From the NCBI GenBank assembly GCA_964036295.1, contig OZ038468.1, positions 15,898,683 through 15,962,682 of the forward strand: DNA of 64,000 nt. Direction: 5' to 3'. How positions within the stretch are numbered: position 1 is the stretch's first letter; the number at the start of each line of letters is the position of its first letter. Positions 55,587 through 64,000 of the stretch are shown one piece after another. A model generated the notes under the pieces. It saw only the letters and a program-made list of their open reading frames with translations, was not told the DNA's origin and searched no databases. A program made the position numbers and the translations under genes. The DNA comes from Plumapathes pennacea. Taxonomy: Eukaryota; Cnidaria; Anthozoa; Antipatharia; Myriopathidae.

Positions 55587-58393
55587 TGATGCCCTACAAG
55601 AGACCTCCTATAACGTTGATCTGTCAGAAGTTGTGCCGGTCTTGGCCTCGTTCAAAATGTCACCCACTACTCACAATATCGCGACAACACATGGACCTCG
55701 CAGTTGCCTAATTGCAAAGCTTCCTGCGTTCGAGTTTTAAAAGGAGAAATCTCGGCCGATGGACAAACTCGGCGCTCAAACTGCTTCAGACTTCGCAACA
55801 CTGGCGTGTGATCCGATATCTCAAAAACAAATTCCTGGCATTCGTTGAAATAACAAGGCGATTTACTACGCCACTCCCCTGGGTGACAACGGGTTGGAGA
55901 ATTATTTCTGTTCGCCGTGTGAAATGTGATCCCATCGGAATTTAGCGGAAAAGGACCAACCACCAAGGGTTCAACGCAACATTCAGCGCTCGATGTTTAG
56001 GCAGATTGTAAAAATAAAATCTCAACGGAAGATAAGACGTTCACATGTTTCGTTTAGAGACCGCGTGCTCTGTGGTTCGGTAATACTTGGGCGCTCAGAC
56101 ATATTAATACCGTGTTTGTATAACACTGAGAAGTACCGAAGGCGAAAGCAAAAGAGCGCGAGAATCCGACCATAATCTCAGAAATAAAAACAAACGGTGT
56201 GGTTTTAGTAATGCAACTGTGGTATTAGCGACTCAGATTCCCGGCAGTCTTAAGCTGCCTTTACAAGAATGAGTTCTCTTTAGTTCTACGGAATATCGAT
56301 GAAGGAAACTCAAGGTTCCCCGGTGCGTCCACAGTTGATTGTGTGTCTGGCCAATTCCGGTGTACGAGATGCCGCCTGAATTCAGTGCAGTGTGACATCA
56401 CTGAAAATTGTCACATTTTCTCTTCCGGTAAAAAGTTAAGAGCGATAGAGGGGAGAAGCATTCTTCTGAGTTGTGTGAAAACCATTGATGAGTTGAAATA
56501 AGGAATAGAAAATCGCGTGCTTTTAGGGTTTCTTTTCCCCGTCCGCCACGGGGTTTACATGAGAGGAAAGACTTCTTACAGTATTAAAAACAACATCGGC
56601 TTGTCCTCCCTGGACTTTACGAACCAGTTATCCTGTTCGTTTTCGTCATTTTTTCAGGGCCAAAAATAACAAACAAAAAGGCATATCAGCCGGACAGAAG
56701 ATAAAAATCACCTAAATAAAAATTTGGTTGGTCTCAGGTCCCAGAGCGTGATCCACGAGTGTCCGATCCATTTGACCTGAGCGTCTCAGATTAGCGTTAA
56801 AGCGATTGGCATAATAGTTAAGAAAAACATTTCAGGTAAACAACATCCTTACTTTTGATAGGATTTGGTTTTGACTTAATTTGTGATTTTGTATCCCAGT
56901 ATTAATCGGCGACCTTGCGGCAGGGTGCCAAGCTGTCGCTGCGTGGACGAGTTAAAATTCGATTAAAATTGATGAAAGGTTGTTAGACGTCTCTTTCATA
57001 AACCCCATATGGAAGCACAAAAAGCGTACTTTTTCATTTCATTTTGCTCTTTTTCTGCGGCCCAACCTGACTGCTCCTTAGGGCCAGCCACGGGACATTC
57101 CGACACACCCCTCCCCTCCCAAACCCGCAGACGCCTGCGGAAAAATCACGCTGACACACGGCAGCACGGCAGCACGCCAGGAGTGGCCGGCCCCAACCCA
57201 CAGCCAACTCCCAGACAAATAGTTCTTTTTAAAAATTTGTCTGCACTTTTCCTGCTTCTTCAGTTGCTCTTATTCTTACCGTTGTTTGTTATTTTCTCCT
57301 TCTCCTTCTTTTGAATTTCTGTAGTTCATCTTCTTTTAGCCGACTTCTTCTACTTTCTTAGTTCTTCGCTACTGTGCGTTTTGAACGGAATAAAAATTGC
57401 ATACAGTGAATACCTTGAGCCAGATAGCGTATGCTCTGTAATTTTGGAAAATGCCTTGAACCTGTGAAACTGTTAGTGCACGGTATTCATCTTGTACACG
57501 GGTGTGAGACATTTAAAAATGCATAAGAGTACCGGGGAGGGGGAGGTACTCCTCAAAATTTTGGGTAGGAGTGTGCCGCCCAGGACTGAAAACCCTTACC
57601 CTATTTCAGACCAAAATGTGCAATTTTCGTCCCTATTTCAGACCAAATATCAAAATCTCCGACCCTATTCCAGACCAAAGGCTCAAAATCGATACCCTAT
57701 TTCAGACTAAAATGCTGAAAACGATACCCTTTGGGGCGGCACAGGCTTATGGCTCATATATGGCTGTCCCCCCCCCCCCCCCCCCCCCCCCCCCCACCCC
57801 CACCCCTGCGGATAGGAGTGCACAGATAAATGCTGCAGCTCAAACGATGCAACGTGATGTCTGCTTCCTTCTTCACTACAATCCTTAACCACACTGACTC
57901 AACCACAGACTCCCTGGCAGAATTTGACCAGAATGTGAGGCCAATTAAGTTTCATATTATAGACACCACTTTACTAATACTCATATTATAGGCACTAGTT
58001 GTCTGTGACTGGTTCAACAGACAGCACACTAGACACAAATGTAAACATTTCAGACAGCACATTTACTTCTAGTGCTAAATAGCGGTCAGCCTTTGCACTG
58101 TACTGTCGCAAAACGAAGTGTGTTTAGAAAGCAAGAAAATCTTATCGGTTTTGAGGATTTCTTTTCCCGAAATTGGCTGTCAGCCAGCGGCACTGGCTTG
58201 AAGTCGCCGACCGTGGTTCATGCAAAACCAGCTGTGGTTCAAAGTTCATGGGCGTGATATCGAGCAGACATTCTATTTATATAAAACAACTCATCCGTTC
58301 AGACATGGCTCACCTGAAATACAGCGACATTTGACTTGTAGTCGAGCACACTTCGAACAATTAAGGTTCGTTCGACGATTCGTTAGGTCATAC
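55587..58393. other. Region upstream of the Ig-PLAC start
   Basis: Presumably contains its 5' UTR and promoter. No clear TATA box or core element can be assigned. A minus-strand open frame at 55667-55966 (99 codons) has no recognised domain. At 57590-57715 there are four copies of CCCTATTTCAGACCAAAAT-like sequence and at 57769-57797 a poly-C run. A minus-strand open stretch at about 57783-57922 with a possible acceptor is too weak to call. Confidence 0.4.
57585..57725. repeat. Tandem CCTATTTCAGACCAAA repeat
   Basis: Four to five imperfect copies with ~30-35-bp spacing, followed by poly-C at 57769-57797. Confidence 0.85.
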
Positions 58394-58490
58394 CGGATGC
58401 CTCGCCGTATGTTCTCCGCGTGGGGATGTCGAGAAAAGCCTGCATTTGTTCATTTTTCCCAGCTGGCTCTTCCTCGGACTGCGACGCCAT
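58394..58490 (-). CDS. Candidate isolated first coding exon, unrecognised
   Basis: ATG at 58490 in a good context (CAACATGGCG) opens 32 codons (MASQSEEEPAGKNEQMQA, then FLDIPTRRTYGEAS) plus one base before GTATGA. An Ala/Ser/Glu-rich N-terminus in a CpG-rich patch is typical of a first exon. I could not find its partner exon downstream. It does not fit the phase of the Ig-PLAC exon 1. Could be a small separate gene, or chance. Confidence 0.3.
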
Positions 58491-58952
58491 GTTGCGGTGG
58501 CAGACGAAATTCGCGCCAGACCACTGACCGCGTCAGCTCGACAAACGCTCCTGACGGGGGTAGCATTATCAAGATTTGGGATTTAGACCATATCAGAACT
58601 TGCCACACAAACACACTATTCTTGGGTGACATCAATCACTGGAGATTTAGAACAAAACGACATCGGGACCATGTTGGTTTCGAATAGAATATAGACTGAT
58701 GAGCAATCTTCTGTTAAAGTTCATCCAAAATGCCCGCCACGACGTCACAAGGAACACAAATTAGGCCGTTCTCTGCATACTCGTCGCAAGAAATTGCGGG
58801 AAAAAAAAAAGACGAACATATCCCTATTTCAGGTCTCGTAAACAGAGTAATGTTTTTATTAGCACTGTTAGCTGCCCCGTTCACACTATGGTGAGTTGCA
58901 TTATTCTCTCAGAGGTGTCTAAATGTATTAACTTTACAAAATGGACAAACTA

Positions 58953-59189
58953 CAATCATGGTCAAAATTGTTGGGACGATTTCAAGTTTACCCCCTCCCC
59001 CCCATTCAATGTTGGGTAGTTGAGCATGGTTTGGCTTATAGCTGTACCACAGGCCAACATTGAATGGAGGGGAGGGGGAGGGACTTGAAAACAAGAAATA
59101 TGAGACTCCCATAGGTTGTACGGATTTACATTGTGCTCCGGATGTGCGTAAGTGGAGCGTCCCAACGACTTTTGACCATGATTGTAGAT
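58953..59189. mobile_element. Foldback MITE, possible TA-target type
   Basis: Ends ACAATCATGGTCAAAATTGT and CGACTTTTGACCATGATTGT are inverted, with TA next to both. Inner arms CCCCATTCAATGTTGG / CCAACATTGAATGG pair too. Intergenic. Confidence 0.75.
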
Positions 59190-59210
59190 GGAAATTACTC
59201 TCAGAGTTGT

Positions 59211-59332
59211 TTATCCCTTTCACTCCCAAGTTCAAGATTCAGATTCTCCCAAACTTTTAAGAACAAAATGTATGAGTGATGAAAAGAAAACTGATAGTTC
59301 AACCAACTTTTATTTGAGCAAGCTAGAAGCAT
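59211..59332. mobile_element. Partial family-A element
   Basis: CCCTTTCACTCCCAAGTTCA through TTTATTTGAGCAAGCTAGAA; the right half is missing. Confidence 0.6.
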
Positions 59333-59739
59333 TTGCATAAACCGGCTCAGTCCTTAAACAGCCTTTTCAGAACTGTTCCTTCTTACCTTCTTCCTTCAGT
59401 GTCTTGTTTTTCGATATTTGTTTTACATAGTGTACCATCTCATAAATATATGTATATAAACGCAAGTAAATACGTATGTCCAAATTGTCGAAGTCAAATG
59501 CGAAATTCTAGGTCTCTACCTCATAGTATCATCGACAAACCTTCCTGAGCGTTAAAACAAATCTGGTCCTGTACCAGACTTCCTTTACTTCCACAGCAAA
59601 GTAGTGCATACCATCCTAGTTATAAAGCCAAGCGGGACAACTGGGCAAGGTTTCGTGCACTCGAGGAACTCGGGTCCAGGCCGGAAGAGCTGATTCATTC
59701 CACACACCTCTGTCAACCTAGTACGAATATTCCAAGCGA

Positions 59740-59935
59740 TGCATACAGACATTCATTTAATCAGCCAAATTCTGTACAGACTCGCAATCATCGTTCTTCA
59801 ACTGTAAAATAATCCAAGGCTTTTATGTCGTACAGCTCCAAGCGATGCCTCAAACACAATGCTTCACTTCTTTAGCCGAATTCTGTCCATACTGTTCTTC
59901 ATAAAATAATCCAAGGCTTTTACGTCGTACTAAGC
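59740..59935 (-). pseudogene. Tandem copies of the LRRC49-like C-terminal coding tail
   Basis: Just downstream of the stop codon, 59864-59930 (minus) encodes YDVKALDYFMKNSMDRIRLK-K and an in-phase TGA, clearly related to the true end YDMRDMDAFMKNSLERIRLK-K. A second, more degenerate copy lies at about 59755-59835. Either relics of local duplication in the 3' UTR or, less likely, alternative ends. Confidence 0.7.
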
Positions 59936-59955
59936 GATGCTCCAAACACAATGCT

Positions 59956-60159
59956 TCACTTCTTTAGCCGAATTCTTTCCAAACTATTCTTCATAAAAGC
60001 ATCCATGTCTCTCATGTCGTACAGCGCTTTCTGGACCATTTCACCAAAAATGCTCGGCCAAATTTCATCCAGCTTTTTCTTTTTCCTGTCCAACATTGCA
60101 CTATCGTACGCGATTTCTTTTACGTAGTTCTCGGAAAAGTTTCTCTTAAACTCTTGTTC
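59956..60159 (-). CDS. LRRC49: LRRC49-like, terminal exon
   Basis: 68 codons including TGA, phase 0 start after a TTGCAG acceptor. Begins EQEFKRNFSENYVKEIAYDS and continues as a charged helical stretch (LDRKKKKLDEIW). It forms the C-terminus of the LRRC49-like protein. Helical C-termini of this kind are compatible with complex assembly; no enzymatic motif. Confidence 0.75.
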   Translation of the reverse strand, partial: EQEFKRNFSENYVKEIAYDSAMLDRKKKKLDEIWPSIFGEMVQKALYDMRDMDAFMKNSLERIRLKK

Positions 60160-60412
60160 CTGCAATGGAACAATAGCATAGTTAACTGGCTAGAATTGAC
60201 GAAGGAAAATTTTCGACTGGGAGTAATAACCCCGAGAAACTGCTCAGCCCAGAACCCAATTTCCCTTGGAGTAAACTTGGTAGAAATTCCCCTTGGTAGA
60301 ACCCCGCCATCTTGATATTTCTCGCTTCCCTTGAAGCGGGGTTCTATTGTACGTACTATCAAAGAAATGCGTCCCACGATACTCAGCACCGTAGAGGCAT
60401 ATCAACCTCATA

Positions 60413-60574
60413 GCATCCTCGGAGATCCAGGGGCAGATCGTGGGGTAGCGGCCAAAAGTGGCGGAGGGGGAGGGGGAGAAAAAGAGCTCTTTTCTCCCCC
60501 TACCCCTCCCCATCCCCCCTCGTCCGCTTTTTGTCCCCCGCCCCACGATCTGCCCCTAGTTCTCCGAGGATGAC
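60413..60574. mobile_element. Foldback MITE in an LRRC49-like intron
   Basis: Arms ATCCTCGGAGATCCAGGGGC / GCCCCTAGTTCTCCGAGGAT with GCAGATCGTGGGG / CCCCACGATCTGC; the loop is GGGGAG/CTCCCC-rich. A fragment of the same family lies at about 54448-54480. Confidence 0.75.
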
Positions 60575-60585
60575 CTCATCCTGAC

Positions 60586-60661
60586 CTGATAATGAGCACT
60601 CTGAGAGTCCACCGGCCAGTACTGGAGTCCTGCTCTGCCCACTGATTCATTGGAAGAAGTT
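60586..60661 (-). CDS. LRRC49: LRRC49-like, penultimate exon
   Basis: 76 nt, phase 2 to 0, between a TTGTACAG acceptor and a GTCAGG donor. Encodes R/TSSNESVGRAGLQYWPV and on to QSAHYQ. Found because it is the only piece that reconciles the phase-2 end of the upstream exon with the phase-0 start of the last. Confidence 0.65.
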
Positions 60662-60918
60662 CTGTACAAGGTCACAAGAAAACAAGAAAACCAGTCTCGA
60701 TGCTGTGGGAAAGCACTCATGCTCACAAATTCCGACACGTTTACACCACGGACGGACGCAGACAACGGTTGTCTACAATAGTGCTATTTAATTATTTCAC
60801 TGCCAAAGATGAATTAGAGTCCAGGAAGAAATCTTACACATAAATTGTAATTTATTGAGGTTAACTTCGCCTCCATTTTTTCACAAAGAACATCAAAATT
60901 ATGCAACCAGAATCTCAC

Positions 60919-60975
60919 CTCTCGTGTTTGGCTTCGGTTTTCTTGGTTTTATCAGCTTCTGCATTCTGTTTCCGC
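60919..60975 (-). CDS. LRRC49: LRRC49-like, Lys-rich linker exon
   Basis: 57 nt, phase 2 to 2. Encodes RKQNAEADKTKKTEAKHE, a highly charged linker. Acceptor TTTTTAG, donor GTGAGA. Confidence 0.65.
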
Positions 60976-61149
60976 CTAAAAACAAGTCATTAAGGAAACT
61001 GTTTTAATAAGAAAGTGATTCTTGTGTAAAAGGGAGGTGGCAAAAGTTGGGCGAGATGAAAGCAGAGAATACAGAAGCACAATGGAAACATCCGTATACA
61101 AGCCTGGAGGATAAACTATAGCCGACTTAACTAAATATCCTCGGCATTA

Positions 61150-61585
61150 ATGACCTCCCCAGTGGAATCAACAGCCCGGACCAACATACCAAACTAGAAC
61201 CACTAAACTAAAGCCTATCAACATCACTAACCTGGGACTCAACTGTAGAATCAACAGCCCGGACTGAAAAACCAAACTTAACTAGAACCACTAAACTAAA
61301 CTAAAGCCTATCAACATCACTGACCTGGGACTCAACAGTAGAATCAACAGCCCGGACTCAAATACCAAACTTAACTAGAACCACTAAACTAAACTAAAGC
61401 CTATCAACATCACTGACCTAGGACTCAACAGTAGAATCAACAGCCCGGATTCAAATACCAAACTAGAACCACTAAACTAAAGCCTATCAACATCACTAAC
61501 CTGGGACTCAACTGTAGAATCAACAGCCCGCACTTAAATACCAAATTAGAACCACTAAACTAAACTAAAGCCTATCAACATCACT
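61150..61585. repeat. ~90-bp minisatellite in an LRRC49-like intron
   Basis: About five units of CTAAAGCCTATCAACATCAC, CTGGGACTCAAC, AGAATCAACAGCCCGGACT and ACCAAACTTAACTAGAACC. The array ends within a few bases of the next exon's donor at 61587. Confidence 0.92.
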
Positions 61586-61588
61586 GAC

Positions 61589-61698
61589 CTGGAACTCCCA
61601 AGTAGAGTCAAGAGCCTGGACTGGGGCAGTTGTGAGGTGGTAATGTGAGCCAGGGTTCCAAACAGTTTTTCAGCGTTGACAATGTCTGAAGCCGTAAC
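61589..61698 (-). CDS. LRRC49: LRRC49-like exon
   Basis: 110 nt, phase 0 to 2. Encodes VTASDIVNAEKLFGTLAHIT and then TSQLPQSRLLTLLGSS. The E-K-L-F-G-T-L-A-H segment matches what I remember of LRRC49 orthologues (from memory, not a search). Confidence 0.8.
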
Positions 61699-62130
61699 CT
61701 GATGAGAATTCAACAAAATTAAAGCTTTCGTTTTACACTTCATGTTCTACCTACACTATGGGCTAACAATTCACACAAGAGGATTGGGGGATTGGGGTTG
61801 GGGGGAGGAGGGGGAGGGGGAGCCGATTCCTCATACATATTACTGTCCCAAGACTACGTCTCGTTTTAAAACAGAGATCACAACAAACATCTCGGAATGC
61901 GGCTCTCCTAGGAAGGGGAGGGGAGAAGGACTGGTCCGAGCGCAAAAGCGAGGAGGGAAATGCGGAAGTGCGTTCGCGCTTGGACCGGACCCCTTCCCCT
62001 CCCCTCCCCCTCCCCAAGAGAGGCGCTACGCGGACCACTCGAAAACGGTCCGCTACCGAAATCAGCAAATCTTAAAAATCATTTTGAAAAAATCCACGTT
62101 TATCAAAATGTCTTTACATTCAGTTGTTAC

Positions 62131-62316
62131 CTCCACATCATTTATCCTCTGTATCGAGAAGTGCGCCAGTCTAAACAAAGTGTAGGGTCTCCACAGAGTG
62201 AACCTTGTAATGAGATTACCATCCGGGTGTATAGACAGCGAATCCAGTCTTCTAAGGGCGGATAACGCGTTGATTTGTTGAAGACTGTGAATGTTGGTTT
62301 CCGTAAAAATCAAACC
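62131..62316 (-). CDS. LRRC49: LRRC49-like exon
   Basis: 186 nt, phase 0 to 0. Contains GLIFTETNIHSLQQINALS, ALRRLDSLSIHPDGN, FTLWRPYTLFRLAHFSIQ and RINDVE, a conserved block of LRRC49 (leucine-rich-repeat-like hydrophobic periodicity, then the F-T-L-W...F-R-L-x-H-F motif). LRRC49 is a known subunit of the tubulin polyglutamylase complex, acting on microtubules and cilia. Confidence 0.82.
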
Positions 62317-62587
62317 CTGCAAAGATACAACAACAAGGATTACCATTGTCTGATGTCAATACGTTTGTTTAGTACTTAACTTGTTGACTTGTTTTGTGTT
62401 TTTTTTTTATGCGCACATTTCTGAACGAAGAATACAATTAACGTTACAAGAACGTTTCAGTTGCATGAAGCATAAAGAACTAAAGAGGACCCTACAAACT
62501 TATATAGTCCAGAATCAAAAGTGACCAAGTTTAATTTTCGTTTTGACAAACGTATCATGCAGTTTGAACAACTTGGTTCCTGGCAGC

Positions 62588-62695
62588 TTGCCGAGATGAT
62601 AGCTGATTGAAGCATCGATTCTCATTACATCACTCATACATTTTTTTCTTGAATGGTTGGGAGAATATGCCTGGTAAACTTGAGGAGTGATCACA
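62588..62695. mobile_element. Partial family-A element in an LRRC49-like intron
   Basis: GAGATGATAGCTGATTGAAG through TTGAGGAGTGATC, right half only. It ends close to the donor of the next exon (62712). Confidence 0.5.
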
Positions 62696-62712
62696 GTTGT
62701 TAAAGTTCTTAC

Positions 62713-62926
62713 CGTAAGAGAAGGGAAGCGCGCGCTGATCTTGAGGAAATGTGGCACGATGTTGTCGAAGTCGATGAATTTGAATGACATGGTACAAACA
62801 GAACTGACCGCCTGGCTGCCCCAGTTCCGGTCCAGCGCGTCCAGGGAGCCTGGGCCGTACAGATACAGCGTCTCGCTGTCGAGTTCCGCCAAGTGACAAA
62901 TACTCAGCCCGGCGCCAGCTGAGGGA
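62713..62926 (-). CDS. LRRC49: LRRC49-like exon
   Basis: 214 nt, phase 2 to 0. Encodes PSAGAGLSICHLAELDSETL, YLYGPGSLDALDRNWGSQ and FKFIDFDNIVPHF. The L-D-A-L-D-R-N-W motif is a hallmark I associate with LRRC49. The acceptor at 62926 was preferred over a nearby AG (62918) because it matches the phase-2 end of the upstream exon. Confidence 0.8.
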
Positions 62927-63004
62927 CTGGGGACGACATAAAAGCAAAACAGGTGTTTTACAGTAGCTGTGTAAAACGCCTGAGGTTTAATGAATGAATG
63001 AACA

Positions 63005-63360
63005 AATGATGATGATGATGACGATGATGTTAACGTTAGACGATTGTATGTTATATGATGATGATAAAAATGAAGATGTTAGATTATGTTAGATGATGAT
63101 GATGATGACGATAAAGATGATGATGATGAAGGTGACGATGTTGACGATGTTGGATGATAATAATGATAGAAGACGATTAAGATAACAATGACGAGGATGA
63201 TGCCAGATAACATGATGATGTTATATGATGTTGATGTTAATGATGATGATGATGATGACGATGATGATAATGATGTTGACGATGTTGGATGATAATAATG
63301 TTAGAAGATGATATGATAGATGAAGATAATGCTAAATGATGATGACGGTGGTGGTGGTGA
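63005..63360. repeat. (GAT)n microsatellite region
   Basis: Degenerate GATGATGATGACGATG runs over about 350 bp with interspersed GTTAGA motifs, in an LRRC49-like intron. Confidence 0.92.
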
Positions 63361-63437
63361 CAATAACGACGGCAATGGTGATGATGGCTACTACATTTAA
63401 ATGGTCTATTTCTTCCCCCAAACCCAACAGCACTTAC

Positions 63438-63536
63438 ACTTTTCCTTCAACTGCTTCGTTGGGAATGGACGCTCCACTTGAGACCGGGACCCGAGATACT
63501 TTAGCACTGCTGTTTGATGCCTGAACTTCCCCTGAA
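63438..63536 (-). CDS. LRRC49: LRRC49-like exon
   Basis: 99 nt, phase 2 to 2, after a long poly-T tract and CCAG acceptor. Encodes a Ser/Val-rich low-complexity linker (SGEVQASNSSAKVSRVPVSS, then GASIPNEAVEGK). Divergent part of the protein; identity rests on phase continuity with its neighbours. Confidence 0.65.
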
Positions 63537-63540
63537 CTGG

Positions 63541-63563
63541 AAAAAAAAAAAAAAAAAAAAAAA
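63541..63563. repeat. Poly-A (poly-T on the coding strand) tract at an acceptor
   Basis: About 23 A directly beside the exon at 63438-63536; on the minus strand it is the polypyrimidine tract of that acceptor. Confidence 0.85.
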
Positions 63564-63699
63564 ACACATCAAACAGAATCAAGATCAAGTCGACTTCTCC
63601 ATATTATAAAATTTTATCTCTTAGGTCCTGACAGAATCTTTCAAAACAGTGAAATGATTCGTGAGTACATTCTCATGGTTCTGTTTAGTTTGTAATATA

Positions 63700-63860
63700 A
63701 CCACTCTCACAGTCATGCGCAGTTCGCGAAGCCGATATATTTTGGCGGGAAATCTGATGATAAAACATGGCGGGCAAAGTGGAGAAAACTGCTTCTTTGC
63801 TCATATAAAATTATGTAGAAGCAAAATCAAGCTCAGCAGAGACTTCGTTTTAGTTTGTAT
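63700..63860. mobile_element. Repeat family C (GCGCAGTTCGCGAAGCC)
   Basis: CAGTCATGCGCAGTTCGCGA, TGATAAAACATGGCGGGCAA and AAGCTCAGCAGAGACTTC. Relatives at about 45410-45570 and 36905-36990. Intron of the LRRC49-like gene. Confidence 0.6.
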
Positions 63861-63935
63861 TAGTACACTACATTTACTGCTAACATTGAGACTGAAAAGG
63901 TCAACACGAGGCTGGCCAGAGTCAAACGTTTGTAC

Positions 63936-64000
63936 CTGTCATTCTCAAATGTGTTCCGTGCCTTTTCCCATTGTCTCTGCGCATTGTTAATGGCCACTCG
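63936..64000 (-). CDS. LRRC49: LRRC49-like exon, cut by the window edge
   Basis: At least 65 nt ending in phase 2 at a GTACAA donor. Encodes VAINNAQRQWEKARNTFEND, a charged helix. The leucine-rich repeats expected at the N-terminus of LRRC49 would lie beyond the right edge. Confidence 0.65.

Noticed and set aside
1680-55586. Calling the gene hemicentin or titin/obscurin
   Set aside because: No vWA, TSP1, EGF, nidogen-like, Fn3 or kinase exon could be found, and the C-terminus is PLAC.
55667-55966. 99-codon minus-strand ORF upstream of the Ig-PLAC start
   Set aside because: No recognisable domain, no splice or phase link to exon 1; may be 5' UTR.
57783-57922. Minus-strand open stretch with an acceptor-like CTGCCAG
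   Set aside because: Its phase (2) does not match the candidate exon at 58394-58490 and it runs into poly-C DNA.
58220-58687. 155-codon plus-strand ORF
   Set aside because: Low-complexity, Arg-rich, no domain. It lies over a CpG-rich patch whose minus strand reads better as a first exon.

Overview
This is eukaryotic (metazoan) DNA: coding sequence sits in short exons with GT-AG introns, and the introns are full of foldback/MITE-like repeats, microsatellites and minisatellites. An early-branching animal, most likely an anthozoan cnidarian such as a coral, is my inference from the compact introns, AT-rich base composition and extracellular-matrix gene type. It was not tested by any search.

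Almost the whole window (55,586 down to 1,680, minus strand) is one giant gene. Joining 63 exons by hand gives a phase-consistent ORF of 18,783 nt (about 6,260 residues): a short N-terminus with signal-peptide character (exons at 55.5, 55.4 and 52.1 kb), 57 consecutive I-set immunoglobulin domains, and a terminal six-cysteine PLAC domain. All 55 unsplit Ig domains are single phase 1-1 exons of 300-375 nt. Only Ig12 and Ig56 are split by an internal phase-0 intron. I see no von Willebrand A, thrombospondin-1, EGF, Kunitz or nidogen-like exon, so the gene is neither a classical hemicentin nor a classical papilin. It looks like a secreted matrix protein of Ig(n)-PLAC architecture.

Right flank (59,956-64,000, minus): the 3' half of an LRRC49-like gene, seven exons plus one cut by the window edge. 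LRRC49 is known as a subunit of the tubulin polyglutamylase complex. Left flank (103-294, minus): a probable first coding exon of an unrecognised gene that leaves the window. A second isolated candidate first exon lies at 58,394-58,490.

Most notable: the undescribed-looking giant Ig-PLAC gene; a young block of near-identical Ig exons (Ig40-Ig45) with duplicated introns and mosaic halves; two tandem arrays that have copied the splice acceptor and first bases of an Ig exon (Ig22, Ig26); a 91-bp MITE with perfect 30-bp inverted ends and a 9-bp target duplication that starts 14 bases inside an intron, next to a 5' splice site; and a tandem copy of the LRRC49 C-terminus, stop included, lying downstream of the stop codon. 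All exon calls come from reading splice signals and phase. No transcript evidence or database search was available.
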